A stretch of DNA of 64,000 bases from Planctomycetota bacterium. Lineage in GTDB: Bacteria; Planctomycetota; Planctomycetia; Pirellulales; Pirellulaceae. The DNA lies in assembly GCA_029979005.1 (NCBI GenBank), contig JAPOIJ010000001.1, positions 39,034-103,033 of the forward strand, given 5' to 3'. The position numbers and the translations under genes are program-made. Below, piece by piece: positions 26,804 to 36,915 of this stretch; position 1 is the first letter of the stretch, and the number at the start of each line of letters is the position of its first letter. The notes beneath the pieces are model-generated. The model was not told the DNA's origin and ran no database searches. It saw only the letters and a program-made list of their open reading frames with translations.

Positions 26804-29623
26804 TTAGTGGTTTACGATAAACTCTTTAGTGTTCACCAGAGCCCAGAGCACACCGGTTACACCTTTGACAAGATCTTCTTCTTCCTGGATATGCTGCATG
26901 CAACGATCCAGTTCTTCCGGGGTTGGAAACCGGCTGAGTGTTCTTAAGTATGCTTCTTCTACAACTTGTTGAACATTCAGTTCGCCTTCCGGTTTCTGAA
27001 TGCTGGCAAGTTTCGCTTCCAAGCTCCGTTTGGTTTTTTCCAAACTCTTAATTTTTTTGCTCAGGCTCTGAAGCTGTTTTTTATTGTCCGCTTGCTTCAG
27101 GTCAGTTTTCGTCAGCTCCATTTTGGCAATTCGCTCGTTCAGTGTATCAAGTGATTTCTGAGTGCTCGCTGCTTGGATTTGAGCGGTGTTTTGCTGTGCC
27201 ATGCGATTTAACCAACTGTCTTTCTGCGTAAGCATGAGGTGGATATCGCGGTCGTTTTGCATGTAAACCGTTTGAATTAGGCTGGTTTCCTCCGACCGGT
27301 CGCAGTCGCAACTGCTGGCTCGCTCAGACCGTCCAAAGACCTTCAGCGCAAACGATGCGTCGGTCGAGTACTTGGTGCGTTTCACATTGGTGACGGTTCC
27401 GGGAATTGAGATCGCACGGCCATTAACGGAGTTTCTAAAGGTGGAATTTGTTTCCGAGTCAGAGGCTGCAAATGTAATCGAGTCGAAGATCACTTCGGCG
27501 GGCAGTCGTCGTGGAATTGCGCGACTAAAGTTTCGTCGATCACTTTCGTTCGTTTGATTTGGAACCCAGCTCAACTGATAGGTTCGGCTGTTGGTAATTT
27601 CCCGATGTAACCATTTCAGATCAAAGTCATGTTTGATGAATTCTTGCGTAAGATGGTCGAGCAAAGCTGCATTGCTGGGGGGATTGGCAAGGTTGAGATC
27701 GTCTACAGGGTCAACAATGCCGACTCCGAAATACTTAGCCCAGACGCGGTTGACGAGAGCTTTCGCAAAGAATGGGTTGTCGCGCTGTTTCATCCAATCC
27801 ATTAAAGGGGTTCGGACATCTTCGTGATCAGTGAGGTCGATGATATCGCCTCCGAGCAAGGTGGCCTCGGTAATGGCAGGCTTTTTAATGGTTTTCTTTT
27901 TCTTGGACTTCTTGTTCGCCTGTAATTGTTTCTGAAGTTCGCGTAGTTCTTCGCGTGTCAGTTTGGGAGAGTCGATGGCGAGGAATCCATACGGCGTTGT
28001 CTCACCCTTTCGATAAGCTTCTCGAAGTTGACGCTGGAGGTTGGGGTTCTTTTTGCGGTCTGGATCGATATCCAGGTTCTTCAGGATAGCGACATAATCT
28101 TTCTTATCGTCTGGAGTGGTTCCGCCGGAGTATTGCCGTACGTTGATTCCACTGAAGAATTTAGAGAAATCTTTGAAGTCTTTCTGGCTCCATCGATCGA
28201 ACGGGTGCTTGTGGCATTGTGCACATTGAATTCTCAAGCCCAGGAAGGCATGAGCAAAACTAATGGCCATGGTTTCTCGGTCTCTGAATTCTCGACGCAT
28301 CCAGTAGTAGGGCATCGTTTCATTTTCATAGAACGAGTCGTTGGCGGAAGTCTCTTTCATGCGTTCGCAGAAATCGATGTAGCTTTCACCAGTTTGCCGG
28401 CTAACACCAAGCACGATTCCTTCGATCATCTCGTCGTAAGGGGTGTTGTCTTTGACACGTTTGTGAATCCAGTCATACCATTGCTCACTTGGCAGATTGT
28501 TGTCAAAAGCAATGTTCCGCAATTGATTGGTATTGTTTTCGGTCATGTCACAGAAAAAAGTAGTCCACCATGATGCGTAAGCTGGTGACTCTAAGAGTTC
28601 GTCGATCTTCTTTTTTCGTTTTTGCGGATCTGTATCGGCAACAAATTTTCGGATTTCATCAGACGTTGGCAAAGTTCCTGTAATATCAATACTGACTCGT
28701 CTCAGGAACATTGTGTCGTCGGACAATTCCGAAGGTTGGAGGTTGAGTTTTTTCCACTTCTTTTCGGCAAGGACGTCTATTTTCGACACACTGGCGAAAG
28801 CGGTTCTGGAATTCAGAGGTTTACCAGCAAACGGATGAATGGCAGGAACGGGTACGACGGCGTTGTCGTAGGAAACAACAACGTGAGTATCACCCGAGAT
28901 TGAGTTGGTTGAGACCTCGCCCGATTCCGTGATTTTCGCGATTGAATCGTTGTTGGAGTGGAAGCGACACAAGGGAGTCACATCTTCGACCGTGCCGTCT
29001 TTCCAGTGTGCAATTGCCTTGAGTTCGAATTTTGTAGAAGGTGATTTGAAGATTAGTTCACTTGGTTCGATCACTAAGCGGTCGAGTTTGTGAATTGAAT
29101 CAGCGTTAGTTCCCCCTCCGGCAATCCAGGACTGCAAGAGATTGTATTGCCAACTGTCTTTATCGTATCGAAGCCCGCCCTCATGTTCGTCTTCATCAGT
29201 TGGTTTGGTCAGGATCAAACTATCCGTTGGATTTTTTAAATTGACCCGGTCGGTGCCGTCTTCTAGCAGCGCTTTATGATCCGATTGGAAGTCGTAGCCA
29301 AACAGTGAAAGTTGAAATCCACCTTGTCCCTGAAACGATCCGTGGCAGGCTCGACCATTACAGCCTAAGCGGCCAAGGAGTGGTGCAACGTGTTTTTGAA
29401 AGTCCGGTAATTCGTCATGTCCGGAGTTTTTAAATCGAACGTCTACGCTCTCGATCGGTTTTGAAGCGTTGTCAGCCGGAGTTGCAGCCGTGACGGGCTG
29501 GTCGGGATTCGCCGCGGCACCATTCGCTCGGTCAATGGTGACGATCACTACTGCGGAACAGCAGAAAATGAATGTGGCGGGAAGGATCGATTCAAGCAAA
29601 TGTCTTTTGCGTTTTTTTAGCAC
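26804..29623 (-). CDS. DUF1549/DUF1553 protein with Big_2-like segment and cytochrome-like motifs
   Basis: CNGRACHGSFQGQGGFQLSLFGYD; LRRVSIDITGTLPTSDEIRKFVAD; RIQCAQCHKHPFDRWSQKDF; NRVWAKYFGVGIVDPVDDLN. Confidence 0.93.
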   Translation of the reverse strand: MLKKRKRHLLESILPATFIFCCSAVVIVTIDRANGAAANPDQPVTAATPADNASKPIESVDVRFKNSGHDELPDFQKHVAPLLGRLGCNGRACHGSFQGQGGFQLSLFGYDFQSDHKALLEDGTDRVNLKNPTDSLILTKPTDEDEHEGGLRYDKDSWQYNLLQSWIAGGGTNADSIHKLDRLVIEPSELIFKSPSTKFELKAIAHWKDGTVEDVTPLCRFHSNNDSIAKITESGEVSTNSISGDTHVVVSYDNAVVPVPAIHPFAGKPLNSRTAFASVSKIDVLAEKKWKKLNLQPSELSDDTMFLRRVSIDITGTLPTSDEIRKFVADTDPQKRKKKIDELLESPAYASWWTTFFCDMTENNTNQLRNIAFDNNLPSEQWYDWIHKRVKDNTPYDEMIEGIVLGVSRQTGESYIDFCERMKETSANDSFYENETMPYYWMRREFRDRETMAISFAHAFLGLRIQCAQCHKHPFDRWSQKDFKDFSKFFSGINVRQYSGGTTPDDKKDYVAILKNLDIDPDRKKNPNLQRQLREAYRKGETTPYGFLAIDSPKLTREELRELQKQLQANKKSKKKKTIKKPAITEATLLGGDIIDLTDHEDVRTPLMDWMKQRDNPFFAKALVNRVWAKYFGVGIVDPVDDLNLANPPSNAALLDHLTQEFIKHDFDLKWLHREITNSRTYQLSWVPNQTNESDRRNFSRAIPRRLPAEVIFDSITFAASDSETNSTFRNSVNGRAISIPGTVTNVKRTKYSTDASFALKVFGRSERASSCDCDRSEETSLIQTVYMQNDRDIHLMLTQKDSWLNRMAQQNTAQIQAASTQKSLDTLNERIAKMELTKTDLKQADNKKQLQSLSKKIKSLEKTKRSLEAKLASIQKPEGELNVQQVVEEAYLRTLSRFPTPEELDRCMQHIQEEEDLVKGVTGVLWALVNTKEFIVNH

Positions 29624-29668
29624 AGCGCGTCTCCCGAGGGCGTTACACCAGACCGGCGAAATCGAATT

Positions 29669-30508
29669 TTACTTTTTGTTCTTTTCGACTTGTTCTGCCT
29701 GGTTCTTCTTAGCTTGGTTTTTTTTGGCCGGTTCTTTTTCTGCCGTTGCTGGTTTGCCGGAATTCTTTGATTTGTTTTTACCAGCGGCTTTTGCCTTTTG
29801 TGCGGCTTGTATTCTTTCGGCGTTCTTAGTGAACGATTCTATTTGTTTCTTGATTTCAGCATCGCGAGTTGAACGGAGTTGGTCAATTTGCGAGCTTATT
29901 TTCGCGAGCCGAGCTTTCGTGGTTTCTCGCTCTTCGTTCAGATGCTTGATTTTTAGATCCTGTAGTTGGCCGATCAGTTTGCTAAGGCTACTGGTCGTCT
30001 TGGCTCGCTGTTCCTTGGAGGTCCTAACCGCCAATCTCGCCGAGAGGAGTTTGATCTTTGAACGAAGAACCCATTGGGCAAGTAGTTTTTCGTAACGTTC
30101 CTTTGATTTTACCATTTGAAGCTGCTTGATTTCGCGGTCGAGTGTCCGCAGCGCTTTCTCGAATTCTGCGGGGCGTTTTTTCTGCAGAGATTCAAGCAAG
30201 GGGATCAATTCCTCGTGGTGCTGTTTGCAGAAATTCAGCAGCTCTGTGCGTCTTTTTTCTGTGATGGCAGTGACAGGCTTTTTCTTGTCGGGGGCCGTTG
30301 CCTGCCCCGAAGCAGGAACCTTTGAGTTCTTGGAGGTTTGTTGAGTTTGGTTTTTCGAGGCGACGGACGTTCGGCTTTTATTTGTTTTTGCTTGATTTGG
30401 TTTTGGGGAGGGAGCATTCGCGGAGGTCTGCGCAAACCCCGGGCTAGCTGTAAACAGGAGCAACAGTAAAGCCGGAGCGATGATAGTTGAAACGTTTTTA
30501 ATGGGTTT
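29669..30508 (-). CDS. Exported Lys-rich coiled-coil hypothetical protein
   Basis: Signal peptide VKPIKNVSTIIAPALLLLLFTASPGFAQ; Lys/Ala-rich C-terminus. GTG at 30508 suggested (11-nt overlap with upstream gene) instead of ATG at 30544. Confidence 0.62.
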   Translation of the reverse strand, partial: KPIKNVSTIIAPALLLLLFTASPGFAQTSANAPSPKPNQAKTNKSRTSVASKNQTQQTSKNSKVPASGQATAPDKKKPVTAITEKRRTELLNFCKQHHEELIPLLESLQKKRPAEFEKALRTLDREIKQLQMVKSKERYEKLLAQWVLRSKIKLLSARLAVRTSKEQRAKTTSSLSKLIGQLQDLKIKHLNEERETTKARLAKISSQIDQLRSTRDAEIKKQIESFTKNAERIQAAQKAKAAGKNKSKNSGKPATAEKEPAKKNQAKKNQAEQVEKNKK

Positions 30509-31055
30509 CACCCTCGATGTTCTCTGAGGAATCGGCTTCTGCAAGGGCTACGAACATCCAGTCGTCCAGTCCATCCGTCACCACTTCATTTTGTGGGACT
30601 TCTTCGTTAATAAATTCATTGAGTTCTTCGTCGCTCATGGTGATGAGGGTTTCAACCCAAGCAGCAGCGAGTCCATCCGATTCCGTTACAACGACTGGAG
30701 TGTCGGAGGGGAAAAAGAGCGACCAACTGTTGACCGCAAGCAGCAAGGCTGCCGCAGATGCAGCAAAAGTCGCGATCCAGCGAAACGATGAGTTCGTCTT
30801 TCTAGAGACCAATTCGGAATCTGCGGCCATCGGTTGCGGATCTTGCTGGAGTGTCCTGTAGAGTATTTGCGAGTCTCTCACGGCACCAATCACTGCGTCG
30901 CGGGCAGATTCGCACTCCACCAAACGGGCTTCAAATTCTTCTCGTTCAGTCTGGTTGAGTTCATTCGCGATATAGCAGAAAGCGAGCCAATTCAAATCTT
31001 TAGGATCCAAATCGGATGATACTGTCTCGGTGTTTTTATTATTTGAGTGCGTCAT
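30498..31055 (-). CDS. Anti-sigma factor-like single-TM protein
   Basis: N-terminal LDPKDLNWLAFCYIANELNQTEREEFEARLVECESARDAVIGAV zf-HC2-like helical region, central TM; immediately downstream of ECF sigma gene. Confidence 0.68.
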   Translation of the reverse strand: MTHSNNKNTETVSSDLDPKDLNWLAFCYIANELNQTEREEFEARLVECESARDAVIGAVRDSQILYRTLQQDPQPMAADSELVSRKTNSSFRWIATFAASAAALLLAVNSWSLFFPSDTPVVVTESDGLAAAWVETLITMSDEELNEFINEEVPQNEVVTDGLDDWMFVALAEADSSENIEGETH

Positions 31056-31098
31056 TTCAATAAATTACCAATGATCGTAGATAAGATCGTTTACGGTT

Positions 31099-31692
31099 TT
31101 ACGTGTGGTCGTCGGTTGATTTTAAAAGTGGTTTAAGTTTTTTTAGGCCTGCCTGCATCCTTGCCAGAACCGTGCCTAGTGGGACGTTCAAGTCGTCCGC
31201 AATTTCCCGAAATTTAAGTCCTTCGTAAATTCGTTTTTTAACAACTTCTCTTTGTGGCAGCGGGAGTTGATCCAGGGCTGCTCTAACTTGTTTTATGTCT
31301 TCTTGTTGGATTGCATGATGAACTGATTGGCTGAGTCGATGGTCGGCTCCTCGATCAGCCCCTAATTGCCCATGGAATTTCCAGGCAACGTTCTCTGCAT
31401 GTTTCTTACTGGTTGTCTCCTTGCGACGAATCAACATCGCTTCGTTAAAGGCAACTCGAAACAACCAGGATTTCATCGAATCCTGTTGTTGAACCAAATG
31501 GCCTTTCTCAATCAATCGTGTAAAAGTGGTTTGCAATGCATCAGCGGCGGCCGCTTCGTCCCGGAGAACTCCGATCAGGAAACGTTCAAGTGCGAGGCAG
31601 TGCTCTGAGTAGATCGCCTGAACTCTTTCAGTGTCCAATCGTGGAGGTTCGGGTTTTGAGGAATCTAGATTCAAAAAGTCACCAAAACCCAA
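31099..31692 (-). CDS. ECF-type RNA polymerase sigma factor
   Basis: Region 2 ALQTTFTRLIEKGHLVQQQDSMKSWLFRVAFNEAMLIRRK; region 4 LDQLPLPQREVVKKRIYEGLKFREIADDLNVPLGTVLARMQAGLKKL. Confidence 0.92.
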   Translation of the reverse strand: MGFGDFLNLDSSKPEPPRLDTERVQAIYSEHCLALERFLIGVLRDEAAAADALQTTFTRLIEKGHLVQQQDSMKSWLFRVAFNEAMLIRRKETTSKKHAENVAWKFHGQLGADRGADHRLSQSVHHAIQQEDIKQVRAALDQLPLPQREVVKKRIYEGLKFREIADDLNVPLGTVLARMQAGLKKLKPLLKSTDDHT

Positions 31693-32127
31693 GCCACTCT
31701 GCTCAGCAATAAGATGTGCGAAATTTCGAGATTATTGAATTTTCGTACGCTAAACGCGAATAAAAGCCATTTTTAATCAACTCTCTCAATGCTGTCTATG
31801 TTTTGGACATTGTGACAGGCCTCGAGACATTGAAAAAGGGCTGTTGTGGTGGCCAATTACATGATTTACGGGGAAAGCTGGCGGTTGCGAGGTGTTTCTA
31901 GCGGCGTTTAGGTGGCGGGCTGGAAATCGGTGCATCGGCTGGATCGGTTTGGTTGAAAGGGAGAATCTGAAGATTCCGACCCATGGAAACGTGCTCTTGT
32001 TGGAAAACCGTCAGAATTGTGCTGTATTTTCGGGCTCGTCTACGTACGGTGGATGCTTCGCGTTATACTTGATTGAAGTTTTAATCCTTGCTGAACTCAA
32101 TTTTTCGAACGTCATTGAAAGTCCATT

Positions 32128-34011
32128 TTGTTAGTCGGTCCCGTATTTACCCGCGAAGCTGTTGTCGCCCCCCGTCGTCCTCGACATCATGTAATGCGAA
32201 CGGTCTACGCGGTCGCGTTGCTACTGTTGATTTGCACTGCCTGGATGATCTTGAAGGGGACTCAGATCATTCAAAACGTCGGAGACATGGCGAGATTTGG
32301 CGCCATTTTATTTCAGATCCTAGCGCCGCTCCAACTGGCATTGGTGATGTTTCTCTCTGCAATTCAAGCGGCAAGTAACATTGCGATTGAAAAAGACAGG
32401 CAGACTCTGATCTTGTTGTTGATGAGTCGGTTAACCAACAGCGAACTCGTGCTTGGGAAGCTGTTCGCGAGTCTCTTAAGCATTGGGGTAATGCTAATTA
32501 CCAGTCTGCCGATTTTTATGTTGATTGTCCTTTTCGGTGGCACCTCATTTGAGCAAGTGGGCTGGACGTTTGCGGTGACGTTAATGACCTCCGTCGCGGC
32601 AGGGTCTTTGGGGGCGATCGTCGCTTTGTGGCGGGAGAAAACATTCCAAACGCTTGCGCTGGTCGCGATGTGCATCGTTTTTTGGTTGGGGCTTTGCGAG
32701 GGGATTGGGCTGGCCGGTCCGGTTGTTGCAGGGTTCACTGGAACCGAGATCGCGGGTGCGATGAGTCCTGTTCGAACAATTATGGCGGCAAGCCATCCAA
32801 CGGTTTCGTCGACTTGGAGTTTTTCCGTATTACCGTTTTTGGTCCTGTCCTCATTTATCTCGGTGCTGCTTTGCAGTGTGGCGATTTGGAGAGTCAGGCA
32901 GTGGAACCCGAGCCGTGACGTCCGTAGCGGCCAGGCTTCCGCCGAAGAGTCAGAGGCAACGGTCAATCATGGATTGAATGTGGTCGGTGAGCTACCAGGG
33001 TCTGGTGCTTCCGGTGTCGAAGAATCGTTAACTGGTCAGCAGGTTGTCGAACAATCGGAAGGTTTGCGTACCGGCCACGTCGATGATCGTGCTCGAACGG
33101 CAAACCAAAACAGTCGCCGAGTTTGGGATAATCCTGTTCTTTGGCGGGAGATGAAAACGTGGGCCTATGGGCGGAAGATATTATTCATTCGGGGTGCCTA
33201 TTGGTTGCTTGCGGCTTTCGTGTTTTTTGCTGTTTTCTCTCTGGTGGATTCGGGGGTGGCGACTCGCGTTACCGCGGATGCGGGAGTAACGATTCCGCCT
33301 GCCGCACGTCCATTAGCTCCGTTTATTTTGGTGAGTATCGTAATGGTTAACGCGTTGGCGGTCACTTCAATTACCACTGAGCGGGACGGTCGTGCGCTTG
33401 ATTTGTTAATGGTGACCGATATTTCACCACGGGAGTTTCTGTTCGGAAAAATAGGAGGTGTCCTGTATGTCGTCTCCGATATGATTTTGTTACCAATTTT
33501 GATCAGCGGATATCTCTGGTTCAACGGTGCCTTGTCTGGTGAAAATTTGATTTATTTATCGATCGGTCTCTGTGTTTTGTTCTTTTTTGTGACGATGCTG
33601 GGTGTGCATTGCGGAATGTCCTATGGAGGTAGCCGCCAAGCGATTGGCGTGAGTTTGGGAACTGTTTTCTTTCTCTTCCTCGGCGTCGTGACCGTGATGG
33701 TGATGATGGTGTCCTTTACCGGAAATGTTGAAGCCCAGTTGAGTCCGTTTCTGGCTTGCATTGTTGGAGGGGCGATCGGTTTGTATGTAGCTCTGGGGTG
33801 GCATACGCCCTCCCCTGCTCTGGTGCTTGCCTGCGGTGTTCTTCCAATTGCGATGTTTTATTCAATTACCAGTTTGTTGCTAGGTAACTTTTTGTCAGTC
33901 TTGTTGGTGGTCAGTTTTACCTATGGATTTGCAACAACCGCGATGATGATCCCGCGATTGAGCGAATTCCTCGTTTCTACAGGACGTTCGAAAACGGCGG
34001 AGAATGGATAG
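32128..34011 (+). CDS. ABC-2 type transporter permease (duplicated membrane unit)
   Basis: TTG start; GPVFTREAVVAPRRPRHHVMRTVYA; EKDRQTLILLLMSRLTNSELVLGKL and TERDGRALDLLMVTDISPREFLFGKI repeated in two halves. Confidence 0.82.
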   Translation: MLVGPVFTREAVVAPRRPRHHVMRTVYAVALLLLICTAWMILKGTQIIQNVGDMARFGAILFQILAPLQLALVMFLSAIQAASNIAIEKDRQTLILLLMSRLTNSELVLGKLFASLLSIGVMLITSLPIFMLIVLFGGTSFEQVGWTFAVTLMTSVAAGSLGAIVALWREKTFQTLALVAMCIVFWLGLCEGIGLAGPVVAGFTGTEIAGAMSPVRTIMAASHPTVSSTWSFSVLPFLVLSSFISVLLCSVAIWRVRQWNPSRDVRSGQASAEESEATVNHGLNVVGELPGSGASGVEESLTGQQVVEQSEGLRTGHVDDRARTANQNSRRVWDNPVLWREMKTWAYGRKILFIRGAYWLLAAFVFFAVFSLVDSGVATRVTADAGVTIPPAARPLAPFILVSIVMVNALAVTSITTERDGRALDLLMVTDISPREFLFGKIGGVLYVVSDMILLPILISGYLWFNGALSGENLIYLSIGLCVLFFFVTMLGVHCGMSYGGSRQAIGVSLGTVFFLFLGVVTVMVMMVSFTGNVEAQLSPFLACIVGGAIGLYVALGWHTPSPALVLACGVLPIAMFYSITSLLLGNFLSVLLVVSFTYGFATTAMMIPRLSEFLVSTGRSKTAENG

Positions 34012-35275
34012 CATTTTTCAATTGTTGCCCTGGTTAATTACCATGGTGGTGTTGATGGCTTGCTCTGGTTTTTTTTCAGCCAGTGAAGCAGCGTTGTTTT
34101 ATATTCAAGCACGTGACCGGCGGCATTTGAGAAATGGTACACTTGCCGAGCAGGCGGTTGCGGCACTGCTGTTAAAGCCGGATCGATTGCTGTCCGCGGT
34201 CTTATTCTGGAATTTGGTAATCAACATTGCCTATTTCTCAATAGCATCGATTTGTGCGATTAAAATCGAAGAAAGTCCTGATGGCGGGCAGGCGCCGGCC
34301 TTTTCTTTTGCGGCGGTTTCGCTGCTCTCGATTATTTTCTTCAGCGAAATGTTGCCTAAGAGCGTCGCTGTTTTGAAGCCGAGAGAATTGGCGACACTCG
34401 TGAGTGTTCCGTTGACGTTTGCTGTTCGGTTAGTGGATCCGTTGATGCCGCTTTTGCGTTCGGTCAATTTAATTTCACGTCGTCTCGTTTGGCCTGGTTT
34501 CAAAACGGAACCGTTTATGGAGGTGAGCGATCTTGAGCGGGCGATTGAGCATTCTGGAAAAGATGCAGCGGTCATTAAGCAAGAGCAGGCTGTATTAAAA
34601 AATATCGTTCAATTGTCGACGATTCGCGTGGAAGAGTGGATGCGGCCTCGCACTCAATTTGTTTCTTTTTCGCCGCCGGTGAAATTGTCTGATCTACGGG
34701 GTGAAATCCCAGCGAGTGGTTATTTACTGATTACAGAACCTGATAGCCGGGAAATAGAAAAGGCGATTCGGCTTGATAATCAGTATCACTTAGACCAAGA
34801 CAATCTTGAGCGTTTTTCTGAACCGGTTTTGTACCTTCCGTGGTGTGCAACGGTTGCGGATGCGTTGGAAAAAATGTCGCACCGCGATCGCGAGGTTACC
34901 GTGGTCGTAAATGAATTCGGGGATACGATTGGTGTACTGACAATTGAAGATATTCTTGAAACGGTATTTGTGTATTCCCCGAGTCGGAGTGAGCGGTTGC
35001 TAGATATGCCGCCCCTTGAAGAAATCTCCGAGGGTACGTGGAGAGTCGCGGGGATTATGAGTTTAAGGCAGTTGGCAAGACGATTGGAGGTGGCAATTCC
35101 AGAGACAGTCAGTGTGACGGTCGGCGGTGTCATTCAAGAATCGATGCAACGTTTAGCAGAAACCGGGGATCAATGTGAATGGGGGCCGTTTGAGTTCCTG
35201 GTGGTTGAGGCGAAGGAGCGGGGAGTCCTGCAAGTTGAGGTGCGTGTCCTCGGTGAAGAGGAGGACGTCCTGTGA
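34004..35275 (+). CDS. CNNM (DUF21)/CBS-domain protein with CorC_HlyC-like C-terminus
   Basis: CSGFFSASEAALFYIQARDRRHLR; CBS VTVVVNEFGDTIGVLTIEDILETVF; C-terminal acidic domain. Confidence 0.88.
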   Translation: MDSIFQLLPWLITMVVLMACSGFFSASEAALFYIQARDRRHLRNGTLAEQAVAALLLKPDRLLSAVLFWNLVINIAYFSIASICAIKIEESPDGGQAPAFSFAAVSLLSIIFFSEMLPKSVAVLKPRELATLVSVPLTFAVRLVDPLMPLLRSVNLISRRLVWPGFKTEPFMEVSDLERAIEHSGKDAAVIKQEQAVLKNIVQLSTIRVEEWMRPRTQFVSFSPPVKLSDLRGEIPASGYLLITEPDSREIEKAIRLDNQYHLDQDNLERFSEPVLYLPWCATVADALEKMSHRDREVTVVVNEFGDTIGVLTIEDILETVFVYSPSRSERLLDMPPLEEISEGTWRVAGIMSLRQLARRLEVAIPETVSVTVGGVIQESMQRLAETGDQCEWGPFEFLVVEAKERGVLQVEVRVLGEEEDVL

Positions 35276-36258
35276 TTTTATTAATGACCGTACTGTTGTT
35301 TTTAATGGGAATTTTTCTCAGTGCATTCTTCAGTGGATGCGAGACCGGTTTTTATCGAGCCAGTCGCGTTCGATTTGTGATCGCCGGCTTGGACGGAGAT
35401 CTCATATCTCAGTACCTGATTAAGTTGTTTAACAATCCGACACTGTTTGTGGCGACGACACTGATCGGCAATAATGTTGCAAATTATCTAACGAGCCTTG
35501 CGATTGTCTTGCTTGCCCAGCAGACAACTGGTTCCAATGCCGCCGAAATGTTGGCGCCGATTCTGCTGTCGCCGTTGTTGTTTGTTTACGGCGAATTGCT
35601 TCCGAAAAACCTCTTTTACCGTGCCCCTAATTTTCTATTGCGATTTTCCGCGCCGCTGGTTTTGCTATTCACAGTATTGTTTTCGCCGGTCGCGGCTTTG
35701 TTGTGGGGAATGGGTAGATTGCTGGAAGGGCTGCTGGGGCAATCGCCGAATAAAGTGCGGTTAACTTTAGCGAGGAAAGAGCTGCAGCAGGTGTTTGAAG
35801 ACGGGCTTGAGGCAGGGATTTTACATCCAACCCAGCGGCATCTCGGGCAAAGTTTTTTTCTGGTAGCCTCCAAGACGATCGGCGAAATTTGTACCCCCGT
35901 TAGTCGGATTCAAGCAATTTCGATTAAGACCAGTCGGGATCGTGCGTTAAAGTTTGCAAGGCAGCGGCGAATGGCCGATATTCCAGTTTTTAAATCCCAA
36001 AAGAATGAGCCCGTGGGATACCTGCGAACGGTTGAGCTAATGGTGTCTGATGAAGACGTGCGAATTGAGGACATGGTGCATCCATTTTCAGATGTAAACG
36101 CGACGGATCTATTTGGGGAGATCATTTTACAAATGGAATCGACTCGGCAAACCTTGGCTCGGGTGGTCAGCGATGAAGGGAAAATCGTGGGCTTGCTGTT
36201 TGAAGATCAGCTGACCGACCCGCTACTGAATGGCCCGCTGGGATCTCTGAAGCGGTAG
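35272..36258 (+). CDS. CNNM (DUF21)/CBS-domain protein
   Basis: SAFFSGCETGFYRASRVRF; NNVANYLTSLAIVLL; ELLPKNLFYRAP; CBS-like regions; 4-nt overlap with upstream paralogue. Confidence 0.85.
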   Translation: MILLMTVLLFLMGIFLSAFFSGCETGFYRASRVRFVIAGLDGDLISQYLIKLFNNPTLFVATTLIGNNVANYLTSLAIVLLAQQTTGSNAAEMLAPILLSPLLFVYGELLPKNLFYRAPNFLLRFSAPLVLLFTVLFSPVAALLWGMGRLLEGLLGQSPNKVRLTLARKELQQVFEDGLEAGILHPTQRHLGQSFFLVASKTIGEICTPVSRIQAISIKTSRDRALKFARQRRMADIPVFKSQKNEPVGYLRTVELMVSDEDVRIEDMVHPFSDVNATDLFGEIILQMESTRQTLARVVSDEGKIVGLLFEDQLTDPLLNGPLGSLKR

Positions 36259-36279
36259 CCGATAGAGTCAATAATAAAA

Positions 36280-36307
36280 AAAAGAACGAGCAGGAGCTCG
36301 TTCTTTT
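36280..36307. terminator. Perfect inverted-repeat terminator, potentially bidirectional
   Basis: AAAAGAACGAGC-AGGA-GCTCGTTCTTTT. Confidence 0.88.
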
Positions 36308-36427
36308 ATGTTGCAAATAATTCTGTTCTCAAGATTTCCTCGAATTGTTTCGACGAGCTTGAGCGTTGCTATTGGTAATCTTTTTAGACCGGAAACCAAC
36401 GGATAAACGGTGTCGTTCGTATCTGAA

Positions 36428-36682
36428 TTAGGATTTGACGTAGCCGATTGATTTGATGACTTGAATCATCTCTTCGTGGGTAATGTAACGGCGACTGTTG
36501 GTTAATTTGTATTGATCGATTGCGATGCCCAATTCGGCTGCTTCGGGAGAAAGTCCCTGATGTCCGTCCGAAAATTGGCGACGCTCAAAGCCACCTGCAT
36601 TGTCTTGTTTTCTCGCCGATCGGCGATCCACAAATTTTGTGTTATTCGTTTCGTTGGTAACAGTGGTTTTTTCAAAAGACAT
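36428..36682 (-). CDS. Small conserved-looking hypothetical protein
   Basis: MSFEKTTVTNETNNTKFVDRRSARKQ...FERRQFSDGHQGLSPEAAELGIAIDQYKLTNSRRYITHEEMIQVIKSIGYVKS. Confidence 0.65.
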   Translation of the reverse strand: MSFEKTTVTNETNNTKFVDRRSARKQDNAGGFERRQFSDGHQGLSPEAAELGIAIDQYKLTNSRRYITHEEMIQVIKSIGYVKS

Positions 36683-36915
36683 AACGTGCTCCGCGGGCAA
36701 TTGGGTTGGAATTCAGTGAGGTGGTAGGTGGAACTAATGAAACATAAGTCGCAAACTTGTGTTTTTGCGGTTCCTGCAAGAATTCCTCGCCTAGAAACGG
36801 CGGAGCGACCCCAATCGGGTATCAAGTTATCAATTAAACCGATTGTGGGGGCAGTGTGCGGTTCTTTTGGGGGAAGAAATTGAGCACTGCGATGCAATTC
36901 TGATTGGCAGAATCG

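Noticed and set aside
28028-28573. 181-aa plus-strand ORF
   Set aside because: Antisense to the DUF1549/DUF1553 gene, whose conserved motifs are unambiguous.
29469-30095. 208-aa plus-strand ORF rich in Phe/Leu/Ala
   Set aside because: Looks membrane-like only because it is antisense to Lys/Glu-rich codons of the 29669-30508 gene.
31892-32134. 80-aa plus-strand ORF before the ABC permease
   Set aside because: Composition unconvincing and no homology recognised; more likely intergenic/leader sequence.
32364-32966. 200-aa minus-strand ORF
   Set aside because: Antisense to the ABC permease, no supporting motif.
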